DNA from: Microcoleus vaginatus PCC 9802
Lineage (GTDB): Bacteria; Cyanobacteriota; Cyanobacteriia; Cyanobacteriales; Microcoleaceae
Assembly (NCBI GenBank): GCA_022701275.1
Contig: CP031740.1
Location: forward strand, 4,413,001-4,477,000
Length of the DNA stretch: 64,000 nucleotides
Direction: 5' to 3'
The first letter of the stretch is position 1. Each line of letters starts with the position of its first letter. This document shows positions 39,819-49,577 of this stretch, in pieces. The notes below the pieces were generated by a model. The model made no database searches and was not told where the DNA came from. It saw only the letters and a list, made by a program, of their open reading frames with translations. A program made the position numbers and the translations under genes.

Positions 39819-40210
39819 AGCTTAGATAAACCCGATCTAATAGTTTCCAGCAAATCTGATTCTAGCCAAGGTTTAGATAAGCAACGATAAAGGTTAGCCT
39901 GTTTTTTTGCTCGGTCAATTGCTACTTCATCAGCTTGACCAGTCAGCATAATTTTAATAACATGGGGGTAGCTTTGGTGAATGCGAATCAGCAACTCATC
40001 TCCCTTAATCCCAGGCATTAACCAATCACAAATAATCAGAATAACGCTCGTTTCTTCGTCAGAGAGTTCGCTGATTACATCTAAAGCCTCTTCAGCATCT
40101 TCTGCTCCTTCGTAGGTGTAAGCATCCCCAAATTCTGCTGTTAGCTGCGTCCTGAGACTGTCTAATATTATTCTCTCATCGTCAACGCACAAAATAACTG
40201 GTTTAGACAT
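39815..40210 (-). CDS. Single-domain response regulator (REC)
   Basis: The 131-residue CheY-like protein has the acidic pair DDE (residues 10-12), phospho-acceptor Asp in LIICDWLMPGIKGDE, Thr in MLTGQAD and the final YRCLSKPW. It is closely similar to the REC domain of the following cyclase (SKPVILCVDDERIILDSL against SQQVIICVDDEKTVLRSL), which suggests origin by duplication. The genes overlap by ATGA. It probably acts as a phosphate shuttle or sink in the same pathway. Confidence 0.94.
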   Translation of the reverse strand: MSKPVILCVDDERIILDSLRTQLTAEFGDAYTYEGAEDAEEALDVISELSDEETSVILIICDWLMPGIKGDELLIRIHQSYPHVIKIMLTGQADEVAIDRAKKQANLYRCLSKPWLESDLLETIRSGLSKL

Positions 40211-40716
40211 CTATTTTTTCTCCTTTTTAATTATTATTAATAGCAAAAGTAGCAAAAGTAGTAAAGTGTATTAGTAGACCCCATCTTATCTTAAGATATC
40301 AGTCGATTTTAAATTTGAGATTTTAGACTTCGGCGTGAGCGCTCAGTCGAAGGATTTTAGATTGACTCCACAGATGAATCTGGGAGCTTGAACAAGGGTC
40401 TAAAATTTTTGCCTCTCCACGAATCCTGTCGGGGCTTGTATCGGTTTTTGGGCGGGGTTCCAAGTCAACGGCTCGCCGCATCCTCTCCCCCTCCCCCCAG
40501 TCGCCGAAACTAAGAAACTTATATCGGTAGTAGCTTAGCTGAGCATAGCCCATCGTACTACTGTTTTACATCCGTTTCCGGTTCGATCGGAGTTATGGGC
40601 CTCAAAACGCTTTAATTTTTGAAATCCTATCAATGGGGTAGATTGCAGCTTAGGCAGAACCAAGCAAAATCCGATCGGCTTACTACCTTATATAGTTTGC
40701 CAGTTCCTTGACCTGC
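40211..40716. other. 0.5-kb intergenic region with dispersed repeat
   Basis: This lies between the large kinase stop (40717) and the REC start (40210). It contains copy B of the dispersed repeat (40300-40459). No gene is visible. Transcription of the REC-cyclase pair probably starts downstream of this repeat. Confidence 0.5.
40300..40459 (+). repeat. Dispersed 140-bp repeat, copy B
   Basis: CAGTCGATTTTAAATTTGAG, ACTCCACAGATGAATCTGGG, GTCTAAAATTTTTGCC, TCTCCACGAATCCTGTCGGG and ATCGGTTTTTGGG follow in the same order as at 49924. About 25 bp (ACTTCGGCGTGAGCGCTCAG) are inserted in the left part. Confidence 0.88.
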
Positions 40717-43700
40717 TTATACAGCGCTCATTGGCACGAAAACCTTAAATGTAGTTTTGCCCGGAATTGATTCCACTTCAATTTTTCCCTGATGTTTCTC
40801 AACAATCTTCTTGACAATATCTAGTCCCAATCCGCTGCCTTCTCCTGCCAATTTAGTAGTAAAAAACGGGTCAAATATTTTCCCTTTTATCTCTTCTGGT
40901 ATCCCGTGACCGCTGTCGCTAATGCTAATCTTAGCTTGGTCATCTTCAGCCGTTAACTCAATTGTTAGCGTGCCTCGATAATCCATTGCTTGCAAAGCAT
41001 TGTGAATTAAATTCGTCCAAACTTGATTAAGTTCGTCGGGATAGCACAGTATCGGCGGGATTTCGGCATAGTTTTTGATGACCTCCACTCCCTGTTTGAG
41101 GAGATTTTGATACAGGGTTAAGATTGTTTCAATACCTTCTGTAATACTGGCTGCTGTTTTTTCGCCAGACTGTTCGTAGCGGGCATAAGTTTTTAAGGCA
41201 AAAACTACTTTTGATGCTCTGTCTGTGGCTGTGTTGATAGTAGCGATGCCTCTTTTTAATTCGGAAAGTTTGTAGGCGATTTCTAAGAGATGTAAACTAT
41301 CGGATCTTTGCAACAACGGGACAAAGGCATCTATTTCATTATAAACCCCCATGATCACTAGGCGATCGGCTACGGTATCGGCACTATCAATCTCTAATTC
41401 TTCCAGTTTGCTTCTCAAAGCTCTCTTTAATTTGCGTTCTTCTTTTGTTGATAAGCTTGCTTCTTGTTGGAGGGAACGCTGAAGTAAACTCAAGAAATTC
41501 TGTGCTTCTGGTGGGGAGAGAGATTGAAAAAGTGGGGGCAACTGTTCTAAAGTTTGATTCAAGAACTTAGAAACATTTCCTGCCGAGGAGCGAATTGCAC
41601 CCAGGGGAGTGTTAACTTCGTGAGCCACTCCGGCCACAAGTTGTCCTAAAGCCGCCATTTTTTCTGATTGAATCAATCCTTCTTGGGTGGCTTCGAGATT
41701 GCTTAAAACTTGTGATAATTCTTGAGTGCGTTCTTCTACTTTTGCTTCTAAGTTGGTATAGAGTTGGGCATTTTCGATCGAGATGGCAGCTTGCGAGGAC
41801 AAGACTTTTAACAGGGCTACTCTGTCGGGAGTAAAGGCACCTGTTACCAGGTTATTTTCTAAGTAAATTATTGAAATAAGCTGATTCTGTTTGAGCAGAG
41901 GAACGCAGAGGATTGATTTAGCTTTATGGGCCTTTATATAAGTGTCATTAGTAAATTTACCTTCACAAGCAGCATCATTTAAAACAACATCTTTGTGAGT
42001 CCTGCTTACATAATTAATCACTGATAGTGACAGTAAAGAGCTGCTTTGCAATGGGATTGACTCCAATAAATTGATGCTGTCGCAATCCACTGCACCGGAT
42101 GCTTCAATCAGTAGTTTACCATGAGATTCCAACAACAAGTAGCCCACCTGTGCGCCAGCATTCTCCATCATAATTTTCATCAAGTTTCGGAGTAATTTCT
42201 CTAGCACAATTTCACCAGCAATGGCTTGAGAAGCTTTGATAACTGTCGCTAAATCTAAAGCTGTACCCGCTCCTGTAGTAGTGTGAGAAGTGGCGATGCT
42301 CGTGCCTGCGTTTTTACCAATAGTCGCCGCAGATTTAGCCTGTAATTGTGGATATCTTGCTTCTAAATCCTCAACTTTTGCCCTAGCTTGCCAGCGAGTA
42401 TAGCCGTAGTGTGCTCCTTTGAGATAGGTTTGGGCAATCTCCTCCATACCGCTTGCCAGATAAAATTCTGCTGCTAGCTCATAGGCTAAAGCTTCATATT
42501 GAATATATCCGCTGTCTCTTGCTCCTTTAATCGCTCGGTCGTAAAGTTTTGCTGCTTGCCAATTATCTCCCCATACTCGCGCTGTTTCTGCTTCTACTAG
42601 GTCGTATTTATGCTGGAAATTGAACGGGGCAAGCTCTGCCCATTGCTTCATTTGCTCCTGGTTTAATTCGACTCGCTCCAAGTTTTCCATGAATTGGGGA
42701 GAATACTGAGCGAGCAGGGCAAGAGAATAGTAGAAGTTATGCACAGCAACATACATAAATCCCATGAGAGAATCTATGTATTCTGCGGCTGCAATGGCAT
42801 TTTTTACGGCGCCGGCACAGTCTTTGAATAAGTAAGAAAGATTTAGTTTGGCGAGGTAAACCAGACAAAGCAAAGTGCGGTTATTCGTGGCTAGCAAACG
42901 GGGAATTATTTCCTCCTCGTTAAAGCTTTCGCCCAGCAAACGAGATGGGGTGGCAGTTGTTTCCAAAAGATTTAAGGTAACTTGCCGCCAGATATTAGTC
43001 TGGTAGAGAGCATATTCCTGTTTAAGCTTCCATAATTGTTCGCAGGATTGCTGCATTTTTGAGGCGACAGATTCTAGTCCTTCCCCGGTCAAAAATAGGG
43101 TGATACAATAAGCTTTAATACAATAACAGGCGTACTCATTGTCTCCTGTGTCCAGTCCGCTTTTACTTCCATCTAGGAGCAGAGAAAGACTGCTTTTTTC
43201 GGGGTCTTTCCAGTGTTTAACGAAAGAACAAAATAAGTTATAAACTTTCGCTTTTAGTTCTGTAGCATGATATATATTTACTAGCTTCAGTGCCAATTTT
43301 CCGGCGTGATATCCAGTTTCTATGTTGCCTTTTCCCGAACAGATAACAGCATACCCAACATAAGCATAAGCAGCCAAGGCTGAATAACCTTTTTGAATAG
43401 TCAGGTTAACCATTGTCAACATAATTAACACTAAAACTCCGGGTTTCGCAAATAAAGCTGAGGGAGAAATAGACATTAAAATCCGCATGGCTGCTAGTTG
43501 AGCAGCGTCAGTCATTTGCGGGAAGCTTTCTAAGTCCATCAGTGTTGGCAGCTCTACGTTACTATCTTCCCCTGTCGATAGAGAAATTTCCAGCAATTTC
43601 AATGCTTCTAAACCCGTTTCTATAGCTTTAAGTGGCTGATTTTGAGCGGTATAAATTTGCACTTTAAGTTCGTAAGCTTTTACCCTGTCTAGCTGATTTA

Positions 43701-46197
43701 TTGCTCGTTCCAAGATAACTTCAGCTAATGTTTCTGCCTGGTGAAATTTGGTGTTTAAATATTGAGCCTCTACAGTTTCTTGATAGAGATTTAGGGTTAA
43801 GTCATACTGCGTTTGCCAACTTTCTTCGGTTAAGAGGCTTAACCCTGTCTTCAAATATTGAACCGCCGCAGTGTAAGCCGTCGCTGCTTTGGCTTTCTGG
43901 CCGGCTATCAAATTTAGTTGGGCAATTTCGTTTCGCTCTTGTTGATGGGTTAGTAGGGGTTGTACTGCCCTGCTTGCCCCTATCCCAAGATTGAGATGAT
44001 CGACAATTTCAAATATTTTTTTTGATCGTGTTTCGGGCGAACTATTCTTTAGCAACAGGCGACCAATTTGTAAATGGATGGCTTGTTTTTCTGATTCGTC
44101 AATCAAAGAATAAGTTGCTTGTTGGATGCGATCGTGTCCAAATTTATAGTTTTGAATTAACAGTTGAGTATCTAATTCTGAGAAAGTAAAAATCAACTCA
44201 GACTGAATTGCCTCTTTCAGAGCGGAGAAAATTTCAGCGGGCGATCGCTCGCAAATAATTGATAGAGTGCTTAAGTCAAACTCTGCACCTATACAAGCTG
44301 CCAAACGCAATACCTCCTGAGTGGTTGACGGCAATTTGTTGAGTTTGGCAATCATTAATTCTACCACATTGTCAGTAATTGCCCTCGCCTCAATCTGACC
44401 AATATCCCAGTGCCAAGTGCGATCAATAAAATCGAAGCTTAGCAGGTTTTCAGCATATAACGTTTTCAACAATTCACTCACAAAAAAAGGATTACCCCGG
44501 GTTTTTTTCAGGATTAATTCTGCTAAAGAGCGAACCGAAGAACCATCGCATTGTAACGTATCAGCAATCAATTCATTGATATGTTTTTGCGCTAAAGGTA
44601 CAAGGGTAATCTGGTTAACGACAGATACTTGATCAGAGCGAATTGCTTCCAGAGTCACCATCAAGGGATGGGTGGAATTGACTTCGTTGTCTCGATAAGC
44701 TCCAATCAAAAATAGATATTGGGTATCTGCATCCGCCATCATCAGTTGGATTAATTTGAGGGTGGCAGTATCTGCCCACTGCAAATCGTCCAGAAAAATG
44801 ACTAAAGGATGCTTTTTTGAGCAAAATACCCGAATGAAATTGCCACAGATAAGATTAAAGCGATTTTGCGATTCAATTGCGCCTAATTCCGGCAATGCCG
44901 GCTGTTGGCCCACAATCAATGCAACTTCGGGAATTACATCAATAATGATTTGACCGTTAGCACCAAAAGCATCTAATAATTTTTCTCGCCATTGATTAAG
45001 CTGTTCTTCGCTTTCGGTCAATAATTGTCGCACTAATCCCGAGAAAGCACTGACAAGAGCAGAGTAAGGAATATTGCGCTGAAATTGGTCGAACTTTCCC
45101 GCGATAAAATAGCCTCTAGCCTTGGTTATCGGTTTATAAACTTCGGATACCAGTGCTGACTTGCCGATGCCAGAATAACCAGCAACCAGCATTAATTCTT
45201 TACGGGATTGCTGATTATTTTCGGTTTCGCTAACTCGATCGAAGGCTGCTAGTAAATCTGCAACTTCTGCCTCACGTCCGTAAAGTTTCTGGGGAATCTG
45301 GAACTTGTCGCAAATATCTTGACTGCCAAGGGGGAACGATTCTATTTTGCCCTTTGTCTGTAATTGGTTCAAACATTTTTCTAAATCTGCTTTGATTCCG
45401 CAGGCACTTTGATATCGATCCTCGGCTGTTTTTGCCATCAGTTTGAGTGCGATATCAGAAATAATTGGGGGAATTTCTGGATTAACCTGATGCGGCGGTA
45501 CTGGTTGTTTGGCGATGTGGCAATGTACCAACTCCAAAGCATCGTCAGCGGCAAATGGAAGTTGCCCGGTGAGGAGTTCGTAGAAGGTAACGCCCAAAGA
45601 GTAAAAGTCGGTTCGATAATCGAGAGAACGGTTCATCCTTCCAGTTTGTTCTGGAGAAATATAGGCTAATGTACCTTCTAAAATATTGGGGTTTTTTAGG
45701 GTAGGATTTTCACGGGTGAAGACGGTAGCAATGCCAAAATCGATAATTTTGACTTGCCCGGTTTCTGGATTGAGCAGGATATTGGCGGGGTTAATGTCTT
45801 TGTGGATAATTTTGGCACTATGAATTTGAGCCAAAATCTCTGCTGTTTGAATAGCGATGCGGAGGAAGTGCTGTAAAGATGAAATATTTGGCGTTTCTAC
45901 AGGGTTATCCTTCAACATTTCTAAAGAAGTGCCGCCATAATCTTCAAAGATAATGACTAGGGTTCTTTTATACTCATGTAGGCTATAAACTTTGACGAAT
46001 CCTTCTAGATTTTGGAGATTGCAAGTAATTTCGTATTCCTGCTTGTAGCGGGTAAGTTCAGCAGGATCTGGATAATCTTCATCGAGCATTTTGAAGATAA
46101 CAAGTTGATTGTCCTGTTCGCGAATGCCTCGATAAACCGTTGAATTGTGGCTTTCGTAAATTCGCTCTAGAATCTCGTAGCCTTCAATTTTTAACAT
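40717..46197 (-). CDS. Trifunctional Ser/Thr kinase - AAA-type ATPase - GAF - histidine kinase (HstK type)
   Basis: This is an 1826-residue protein. Residues 1-270 form a Ser/Thr kinase domain: VIFKMLDED supplies the Lys, HKDINPANILL is the catalytic loop and IIDFGIAT is the DFG motif. A STAND/AAA-like ATPase follows with Walker A AGYSGIGKSALV near 340 and Walker B LVIFLDDLQWAD. Next is a long helical TPR-like region (about 650-1290), a GAF domain (about 1310-1470) and a coiled coil. The histidine kinase has the phospho-acceptor in VAGVAHEVNTPLGA (near 1522) and ATPase boxes NLIHNALQAMDY, SDSGHGIPEE and GSGLGLDIVKKIV. This matches the HstK family of filamentous cyanobacteria. The glycine loop of the Ser/Thr kinase is atypical (ERIYESHNSTVYRG), as in other HstK proteins. 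Confidence 0.95.
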   Translation of the reverse strand: MLKIEGYEILERIYESHNSTVYRGIREQDNQLVIFKMLDEDYPDPAELTRYKQEYEITCNLQNLEGFVKVYSLHEYKRTLVIIFEDYGGTSLEMLKDNPVETPNISSLQHFLRIAIQTAEILAQIHSAKIIHKDINPANILLNPETGQVKIIDFGIATVFTRENPTLKNPNILEGTLAYISPEQTGRMNRSLDYRTDFYSLGVTFYELLTGQLPFAADDALELVHCHIAKQPVPPHQVNPEIPPIISDIALKLMAKTAEDRYQSACGIKADLEKCLNQLQTKGKIESFPLGSQDICDKFQIPQKLYGREAEVADLLAAFDRVSETENNQQSRKELMLVAGYSGIGKSALVSEVYKPITKARGYFIAGKFDQFQRNIPYSALVSAFSGLVRQLLTESEEQLNQWREKLLDAFGANGQIIIDVIPEVALIVGQQPALPELGAIESQNRFNLICGNFIRVFCSKKHPLVIFLDDLQWADTATLKLIQLMMADADTQYLFLIGAYRDNEVNSTHPLMVTLEAIRSDQVSVVNQITLVPLAQKHINELIADTLQCDGSSVRSLAELILKKTRGNPFFVSELLKTLYAENLLSFDFIDRTWHWDIGQIEARAITDNVVELMIAKLNKLPSTTQEVLRLAACIGAEFDLSTLSIICERSPAEIFSALKEAIQSELIFTFSELDTQLLIQNYKFGHDRIQQATYSLIDESEKQAIHLQIGRLLLKNSSPETRSKKIFEIVDHLNLGIGASRAVQPLLTHQQERNEIAQLNLIAGQKAKAATAYTAAVQYLKTGLSLLTEESWQTQYDLTLNLYQETVEAQYLNTKFHQAETLAEVILERAINQLDRVKAYELKVQIYTAQNQPLKAIETGLEALKLLEISLSTGEDSNVELPTLMDLESFPQMTDAAQLAAMRILMSISPSALFAKPGVLVLIMLTMVNLTIQKGYSALAAYAYVGYAVICSGKGNIETGYHAGKLALKLVNIYHATELKAKVYNLFCSFVKHWKDPEKSSLSLLLDGSKSGLDTGDNEYACYCIKAYCITLFLTGEGLESVASKMQQSCEQLWKLKQEYALYQTNIWRQVTLNLLETTATPSRLLGESFNEEEIIPRLLATNNRTLLCLVYLAKLNLSYLFKDCAGAVKNAIAAAEYIDSLMGFMYVAVHNFYYSLALLAQYSPQFMENLERVELNQEQMKQWAELAPFNFQHKYDLVEAETARVWGDNWQAAKLYDRAIKGARDSGYIQYEALAYELAAEFYLASGMEEIAQTYLKGAHYGYTRWQARAKVEDLEARYPQLQAKSAATIGKNAGTSIATSHTTTGAGTALDLATVIKASQAIAGEIVLEKLLRNLMKIMMENAGAQVGYLLLESHGKLLIEASGAVDCDSINLLESIPLQSSSLLSLSVINYVSRTHKDVVLNDAACEGKFTNDTYIKAHKAKSILCVPLLKQNQLISIIYLENNLVTGAFTPDRVALLKVLSSQAAISIENAQLYTNLEAKVEERTQELSQVLSNLEATQEGLIQSEKMAALGQLVAGVAHEVNTPLGAIRSSAGNVSKFLNQTLEQLPPLFQSLSPPEAQNFLSLLQRSLQQEASLSTKEERKLKRALRSKLEELEIDSADTVADRLVIMGVYNEIDAFVPLLQRSDSLHLLEIAYKLSELKRGIATINTATDRASKVVFALKTYARYEQSGEKTAASITEGIETILTLYQNLLKQGVEVIKNYAEIPPILCYPDELNQVWTNLIHNALQAMDYRGTLTIELTAEDDQAKISISDSGHGIPEEIKGKIFDPFFTTKLAGEGSGLGLDIVKKIVEKHQGKIEVESIPGKTTFKVFVPMSAV

Positions 46198-46322
46198 TTT
46201 GGGTGATTTGGAGAATGTTAATTTTTATGTAAAGTATGGTAATCTGCACCCTCTTGAACAGTCGCTTTTTTTGAGCGGAATTATGTCTATTTAACCTGAC
46301 TTGTATTATTGACTACAACTAG

Positions 46323-47015
46323 CTATCTTCGACAGGGATTAAAAGATTGTCGGTGAAAAGCCGATCGCCCGTAACGTTCCAACCCCAATTTATGTTTAGC
46401 TGTACCATATCCTTTGTTGTTTGTCAAGTCATATTCAGGATACTTAATAGCCATCCGCAGAATTAATTCATCGCGCCAAACTTTCGCCACAATACTAGCA
46501 GCAGCAATCTGAATCGATCGCGCATCACCCTTAATCATCGTCTCTTGCTCGATCGCCAAATTGGGAATCCTTTGATTCCCATCAACCAAACACAAATCCG
46601 GCGTCACCTTCAACTTTAAAATCGCCCGTTTCATCGCCAACAAAGAAGCCTGTAAAATATTGAGGCGATCGATCTCCCGCACCGAAGCCGCACCAATTTG
46701 ACAGTCAACCGCCACAGCCCGGATTTTCACAGCTAACCGACTCCGGGCTGTGGCACTCAACTGCTTGCTGTCGCGCACCCCGCAACTGGCTAATTCATCG
46801 AGAACTTCGTCGGGCAAAATGCAGGCAGCAGCCACCACTGGCCCGAACAAAGCGCCTCGTCCGACTTCATCCACACCTGCAATTACTAGAGTGTTCGAGG
46901 GAGAGGGGGAAAGGGGAAGATGGAAAGATGGAAAGAGAGTAAAAATTTCTACTTCTTCCTTCTTCCCTCTTCCCTCTGACTTCTTCCCTCTTCCCTCGGA
47001 CTTCATATCACTCAT
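46323..47015 (-). CDS. rnhB: Ribonuclease HII with low-complexity N-terminal extension
   Basis: RNase HII removes ribonucleotides and RNA primers from DNA. The catalytic residues are D49-E50 in AGVDEVGRGALFGP and Asp in CLVDGNQRI. KGDARSIQIAAASIVAKVWRD is the family block. The ATG at 47015 overlaps the rne stop (ATGAGTGA), giving 230 residues and translational coupling. Residues 5-40 (KSEGRGKKSEGRGKKEE...) are encoded by a GGAAGAG-type tract and are absent from ordinary RNase HII. The frame is open further upstream inside rne but reads its repeats out of frame. Confidence 0.94.
   Translation of the reverse strand: MSDMKSEGRGKKSEGRGKKEEVEIFTLFPSFHLPLSPSPSNTLVIAGVDEVGRGALFGPVVAAACILPDEVLDELASCGVRDSKQLSATARSRLAVKIRAVAVDCQIGAASVREIDRLNILQASLLAMKRAILKLKVTPDLCLVDGNQRIPNLAIEQETMIKGDARSIQIAAASIVAKVWRDELILRMAIKYPEYDLTNNKGYGTAKHKLGLERYGRSAFHRQSFNPCRR
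46951..46998 (-). repeat. GGAAGAG-type heptamer tract inside rnhB
   Basis: On the plus strand CTTCCTT and CTTCCCT units repeat about six times, with an interrupting CTGACTT. The rnhB coding strand is the purine-rich one. The tract encodes the KSEGRGKK repeat near the N-terminus. Confidence 0.85.
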
Positions 47016-49353
47016 CCACCACGGCTGACGAGCGGCGGCGACGGCGACGGTTGATAGCAGGCTCCTCGGGTTCGCTGGGCTCGCTGGGTTGGCTGGGTTC
47101 GATCGGCTCATGGGATTCGATCGGCTCATTGAGTTCGATGGGCTCATAGGATTCGATCGGCTCATAGGATTCGATCGGCTCATAGGATTCGATCGGCTCA
47201 TGGGATTCGATCGGCTCATAGGATTCGCCCATCACATCGCTGGGTTCCTCTCTCCGATCAAAATCATCAGTTTCGTCTATCGAACTCTGGCCATAAATTT
47301 CAGCCTCATCCTCATCCTCATCCTCAGAAAAAACAGGCTCAACTACCGACCTTTCTGGGTAATAATCTCGTTCCTCAACCTCCTGTACAGGCGCCGCCGC
47401 TTCAAATTCAAATTCGAGCTGCTCGAAAGGCGGCTTGTTCGGGGCCACTCCGGGGAGAGTCACCGAAACGATCGCATTCTTAGGATTTTTCACGCTGCGA
47501 TCAGTAAGCACCAAAGGAGAAACTCCCATCAGAGCATAAACATCCTGCTCCTCCGCCGTCATTTCCACCGAAATCACCTCCGGAGGCTCCACCATCGGCT
47601 TCATCAACTCAGACTTAGCTGGACGCACACGCTCGAAGTCCTCGCGCCTGCCAACAGTCGCCATATTCACCAGCCCGAAGCCCTCCGAAGCCGCCCGGAT
47701 CCCGGGGGGCGCCAGATACTCAGAGCGCGTATCCGCTACAGGCGCGCTCGAAGTATTCGGCAGCCGCAACTTGCTGCGTACCGGTTCCTCTTCCACCGGG
47801 GGGGCAAAAGGCTCTTCACCAATCCGGCGGCGGCGCCGCCGTCTTGTTCCGTTCCCCAAATCCTGATAGCTGGGATGGTTGAGCAAGTCCAAAGGCGAGG
47901 CGTTGCTGCCAGTCTCAAAATCGACACTTTCGCTCTGAGGTTCCCAAGCAGCCCGAGCAGGTTCGGGGGGGCGTTCTTCCCGCACCGGGGCAGGAGTTGC
48001 AGCCGGCACAGGCGTCAAGCTGCGACGTTCCAATCCTTCTGGCAAATTCAACAAAACGCGGTTCGAGGTAGCAACAGTGCGATCGCCCGATTCCCGCACC
48101 GCTGCGGCGAAGTCTTCTTCCCCGGGCAAGTGCACCAGATGACCCAACCCGCTGCAAGTCGGACAACTGTGGCCGAACAACTCGTAAATATTTTGACCTT
48201 GGCGCTTGCGAGTGAGTTCTACCAGTCCCAATTCCGACAGTTGAGCGATTTGCGGCCGAGCTTTGTCAGCTTTGAGAGCTTTATTGAAATGTTCCAGCAC
48301 CTGCAACTGATCGCGACGGGATTCCATGTCAATAAAGTCAACAATAATCACGCCGGCAATATTGCGTAACCGCAGTTGTCTAGCAATTTCCGTTGCTGCT
48401 TCGCAATTTGTCCAGAGTACAGTTTCCCGAGCCGTCGCCGATCGAGTAAACGAGCCAGAGTTGACATCGATCACCGTCAGCGCCTCAGTCGGTTCGATAA
48501 TCACATAACCGCCCGAAGGCAAATCCACCCTTGGTCTGAGGGCTTCTCGAATCGCAGCGTTAACCCGGAAAAATTCTAAAATCGAGGCGCGCTCTCGGTG
48601 GTGGTCAATCAAAACTCCCGCAGGAAGTTTACCGCCGTTCCAGCTCATCAACTGCTGCTTCACCCGCTTAATTCCATTTTGCGAGTCCACCACAATCCGA
48701 TTCACGTCACCGCTGAACATATCTCGCAGCACCCGCTGGATAAAATCGTCATCCCGGTTGAGCAATGCCGGCGCCCGCGAAGTACCGCCTTCGAGTTGAA
48801 CGGCTTCCCACTGTTTTTGGAGGACTTCCAAATCTTCCATGATCGCTTCTTCCGTCATCCCTTCAGCTTCAGTGCGTACCAGCAGCCCCATCCCGGCCGG
48901 TTTCACCAAAATAGCCAGGGCTCTGAGGCGGTTGCGCTCGGCTTCGGACTTGATCCGCCGCGAGAGATTGACTCCCCTGCCGTAGGGCATCAGTACCAAA
49001 TAGCGACCCGGCAGGGTAATGTTGCCTGTCAGCCGGGGGCCTTTGCTGCCCGTCGGTTCTTTCATTACCTGTACCACCACTTTCTGCTGGGGGGTCAGGA
49101 GTTCTGTAATTGCTCCTGCCGAGCGTTTAAGGCGCAGCGGGCCGAGGTCTGTTACGTGCATGAACCCGTTACGTTCTGGGTCGCCAATATTGACGAATGC
49201 CGCATCTATCCCAGGGAGTACATTTTCAACAATTCCCAAGTAAATGTCACTGACTTGGTGGCTGCCTGTGGCTACCACAAGTTCTTGGATTTGATCTTCT
49301 GAAAAGACGGCAGCAATGCGATGCTGCTCTGCTATAACTATCTGCTTTGTCAT
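47008..49353 (-). CDS. rne: Ribonuclease E/G
   Basis: This is a 781-residue endoribonuclease initiating mRNA decay and rRNA/tRNA processing. An S1 domain (about 35-120) precedes a 5'-sensor/RNase H region. The DNase I-like catalytic site is in VIDVNSGS (near 294) and VDFIDM, and the zinc link is CPTCSG (near 396). The C-terminal half is disordered. It holds an Arg-rich patch RRRRRRIGEE, then EPIESY/EPIESH hexapeptide repeats, and ends RRRRRRSSAVVDE. The terminal RRRRRRSSA is the cyanobacterial motif reported to bind PNPase. rnhB overlaps its stop. The upstream leader is unusually long (see 49354-50695). Confidence 0.96.
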   Translation of the reverse strand: MTKQIVIAEQHRIAAVFSEDQIQELVVATGSHQVSDIYLGIVENVLPGIDAAFVNIGDPERNGFMHVTDLGPLRLKRSAGAITELLTPQQKVVVQVMKEPTGSKGPRLTGNITLPGRYLVLMPYGRGVNLSRRIKSEAERNRLRALAILVKPAGMGLLVRTEAEGMTEEAIMEDLEVLQKQWEAVQLEGGTSRAPALLNRDDDFIQRVLRDMFSGDVNRIVVDSQNGIKRVKQQLMSWNGGKLPAGVLIDHHRERASILEFFRVNAAIREALRPRVDLPSGGYVIIEPTEALTVIDVNSGSFTRSATARETVLWTNCEAATEIARQLRLRNIAGVIIVDFIDMESRRDQLQVLEHFNKALKADKARPQIAQLSELGLVELTRKRQGQNIYELFGHSCPTCSGLGHLVHLPGEEDFAAAVRESGDRTVATSNRVLLNLPEGLERRSLTPVPAATPAPVREERPPEPARAAWEPQSESVDFETGSNASPLDLLNHPSYQDLGNGTRRRRRRRIGEEPFAPPVEEEPVRSKLRLPNTSSAPVADTRSEYLAPPGIRAASEGFGLVNMATVGRREDFERVRPAKSELMKPMVEPPEVISVEMTAEEQDVYALMGVSPLVLTDRSVKNPKNAIVSVTLPGVAPNKPPFEQLEFEFEAAAPVQEVEERDYYPERSVVEPVFSEDEDEDEAEIYGQSSIDETDDFDRREEPSDVMGESYEPIESHEPIESYEPIESYEPIESYEPIELNEPIESHEPIEPSQPSEPSEPEEPAINRRRRRRSSAVVDE
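47098..47223 (-). repeat. 18-bp tandem repeats in the rne tail
   Basis: Seven units of 18 bp (plus strand TTCGATCGGCTCATAGGA with variants) start at 47098 and recur every 18 bp. Each encodes a hexapeptide such as EPIESY, EPIESH or EPIELN. Most units contain the palindrome CGATCG. Confidence 0.92.
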
Positions 49354-49481
49354 TCAATTTCCTCACAAAACTGGCAGCAAGTTAGAGACACTTACGCACT
49401 CATAGTGCCTCTGACTTTCACTGTAATTAGTAGTGGCTTGAAGAGTTATTAGCTGTGAGTTGGTGCAGGGTGGAAGAAAAT

Positions 49482-49533
49482 TTAACTGTTGACCGTTCAC
49501 TGTTAACTGTTGACTGTTCACTGTTAACTGTTA
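49482..49533. repeat. TTAACTG/TTGACTG/TTCACTG heptamer repeat
   Basis: Seven-base units alternate in the order TTAACTG, TTGACCG, TTCACTG, giving a 21-bp period repeated about two and a half times. Confidence 0.85.
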
Positions 49534-49577
49534 CAGATAAAGTAGTTAAACCCGCCCTTACAGAGTTATGAGTTATG

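Noticed and set aside
47098-47223. 18-bp repeats considered as iterons of an origin
   Set aside because: They are in frame within rne and encode hexapeptides. No dnaA or origin context is present.
47089-48369. 426-codon plus-strand frame opposite rne
   Set aside because: A shadow of the disordered, repeat-rich rne C-terminal half, with no family motif.
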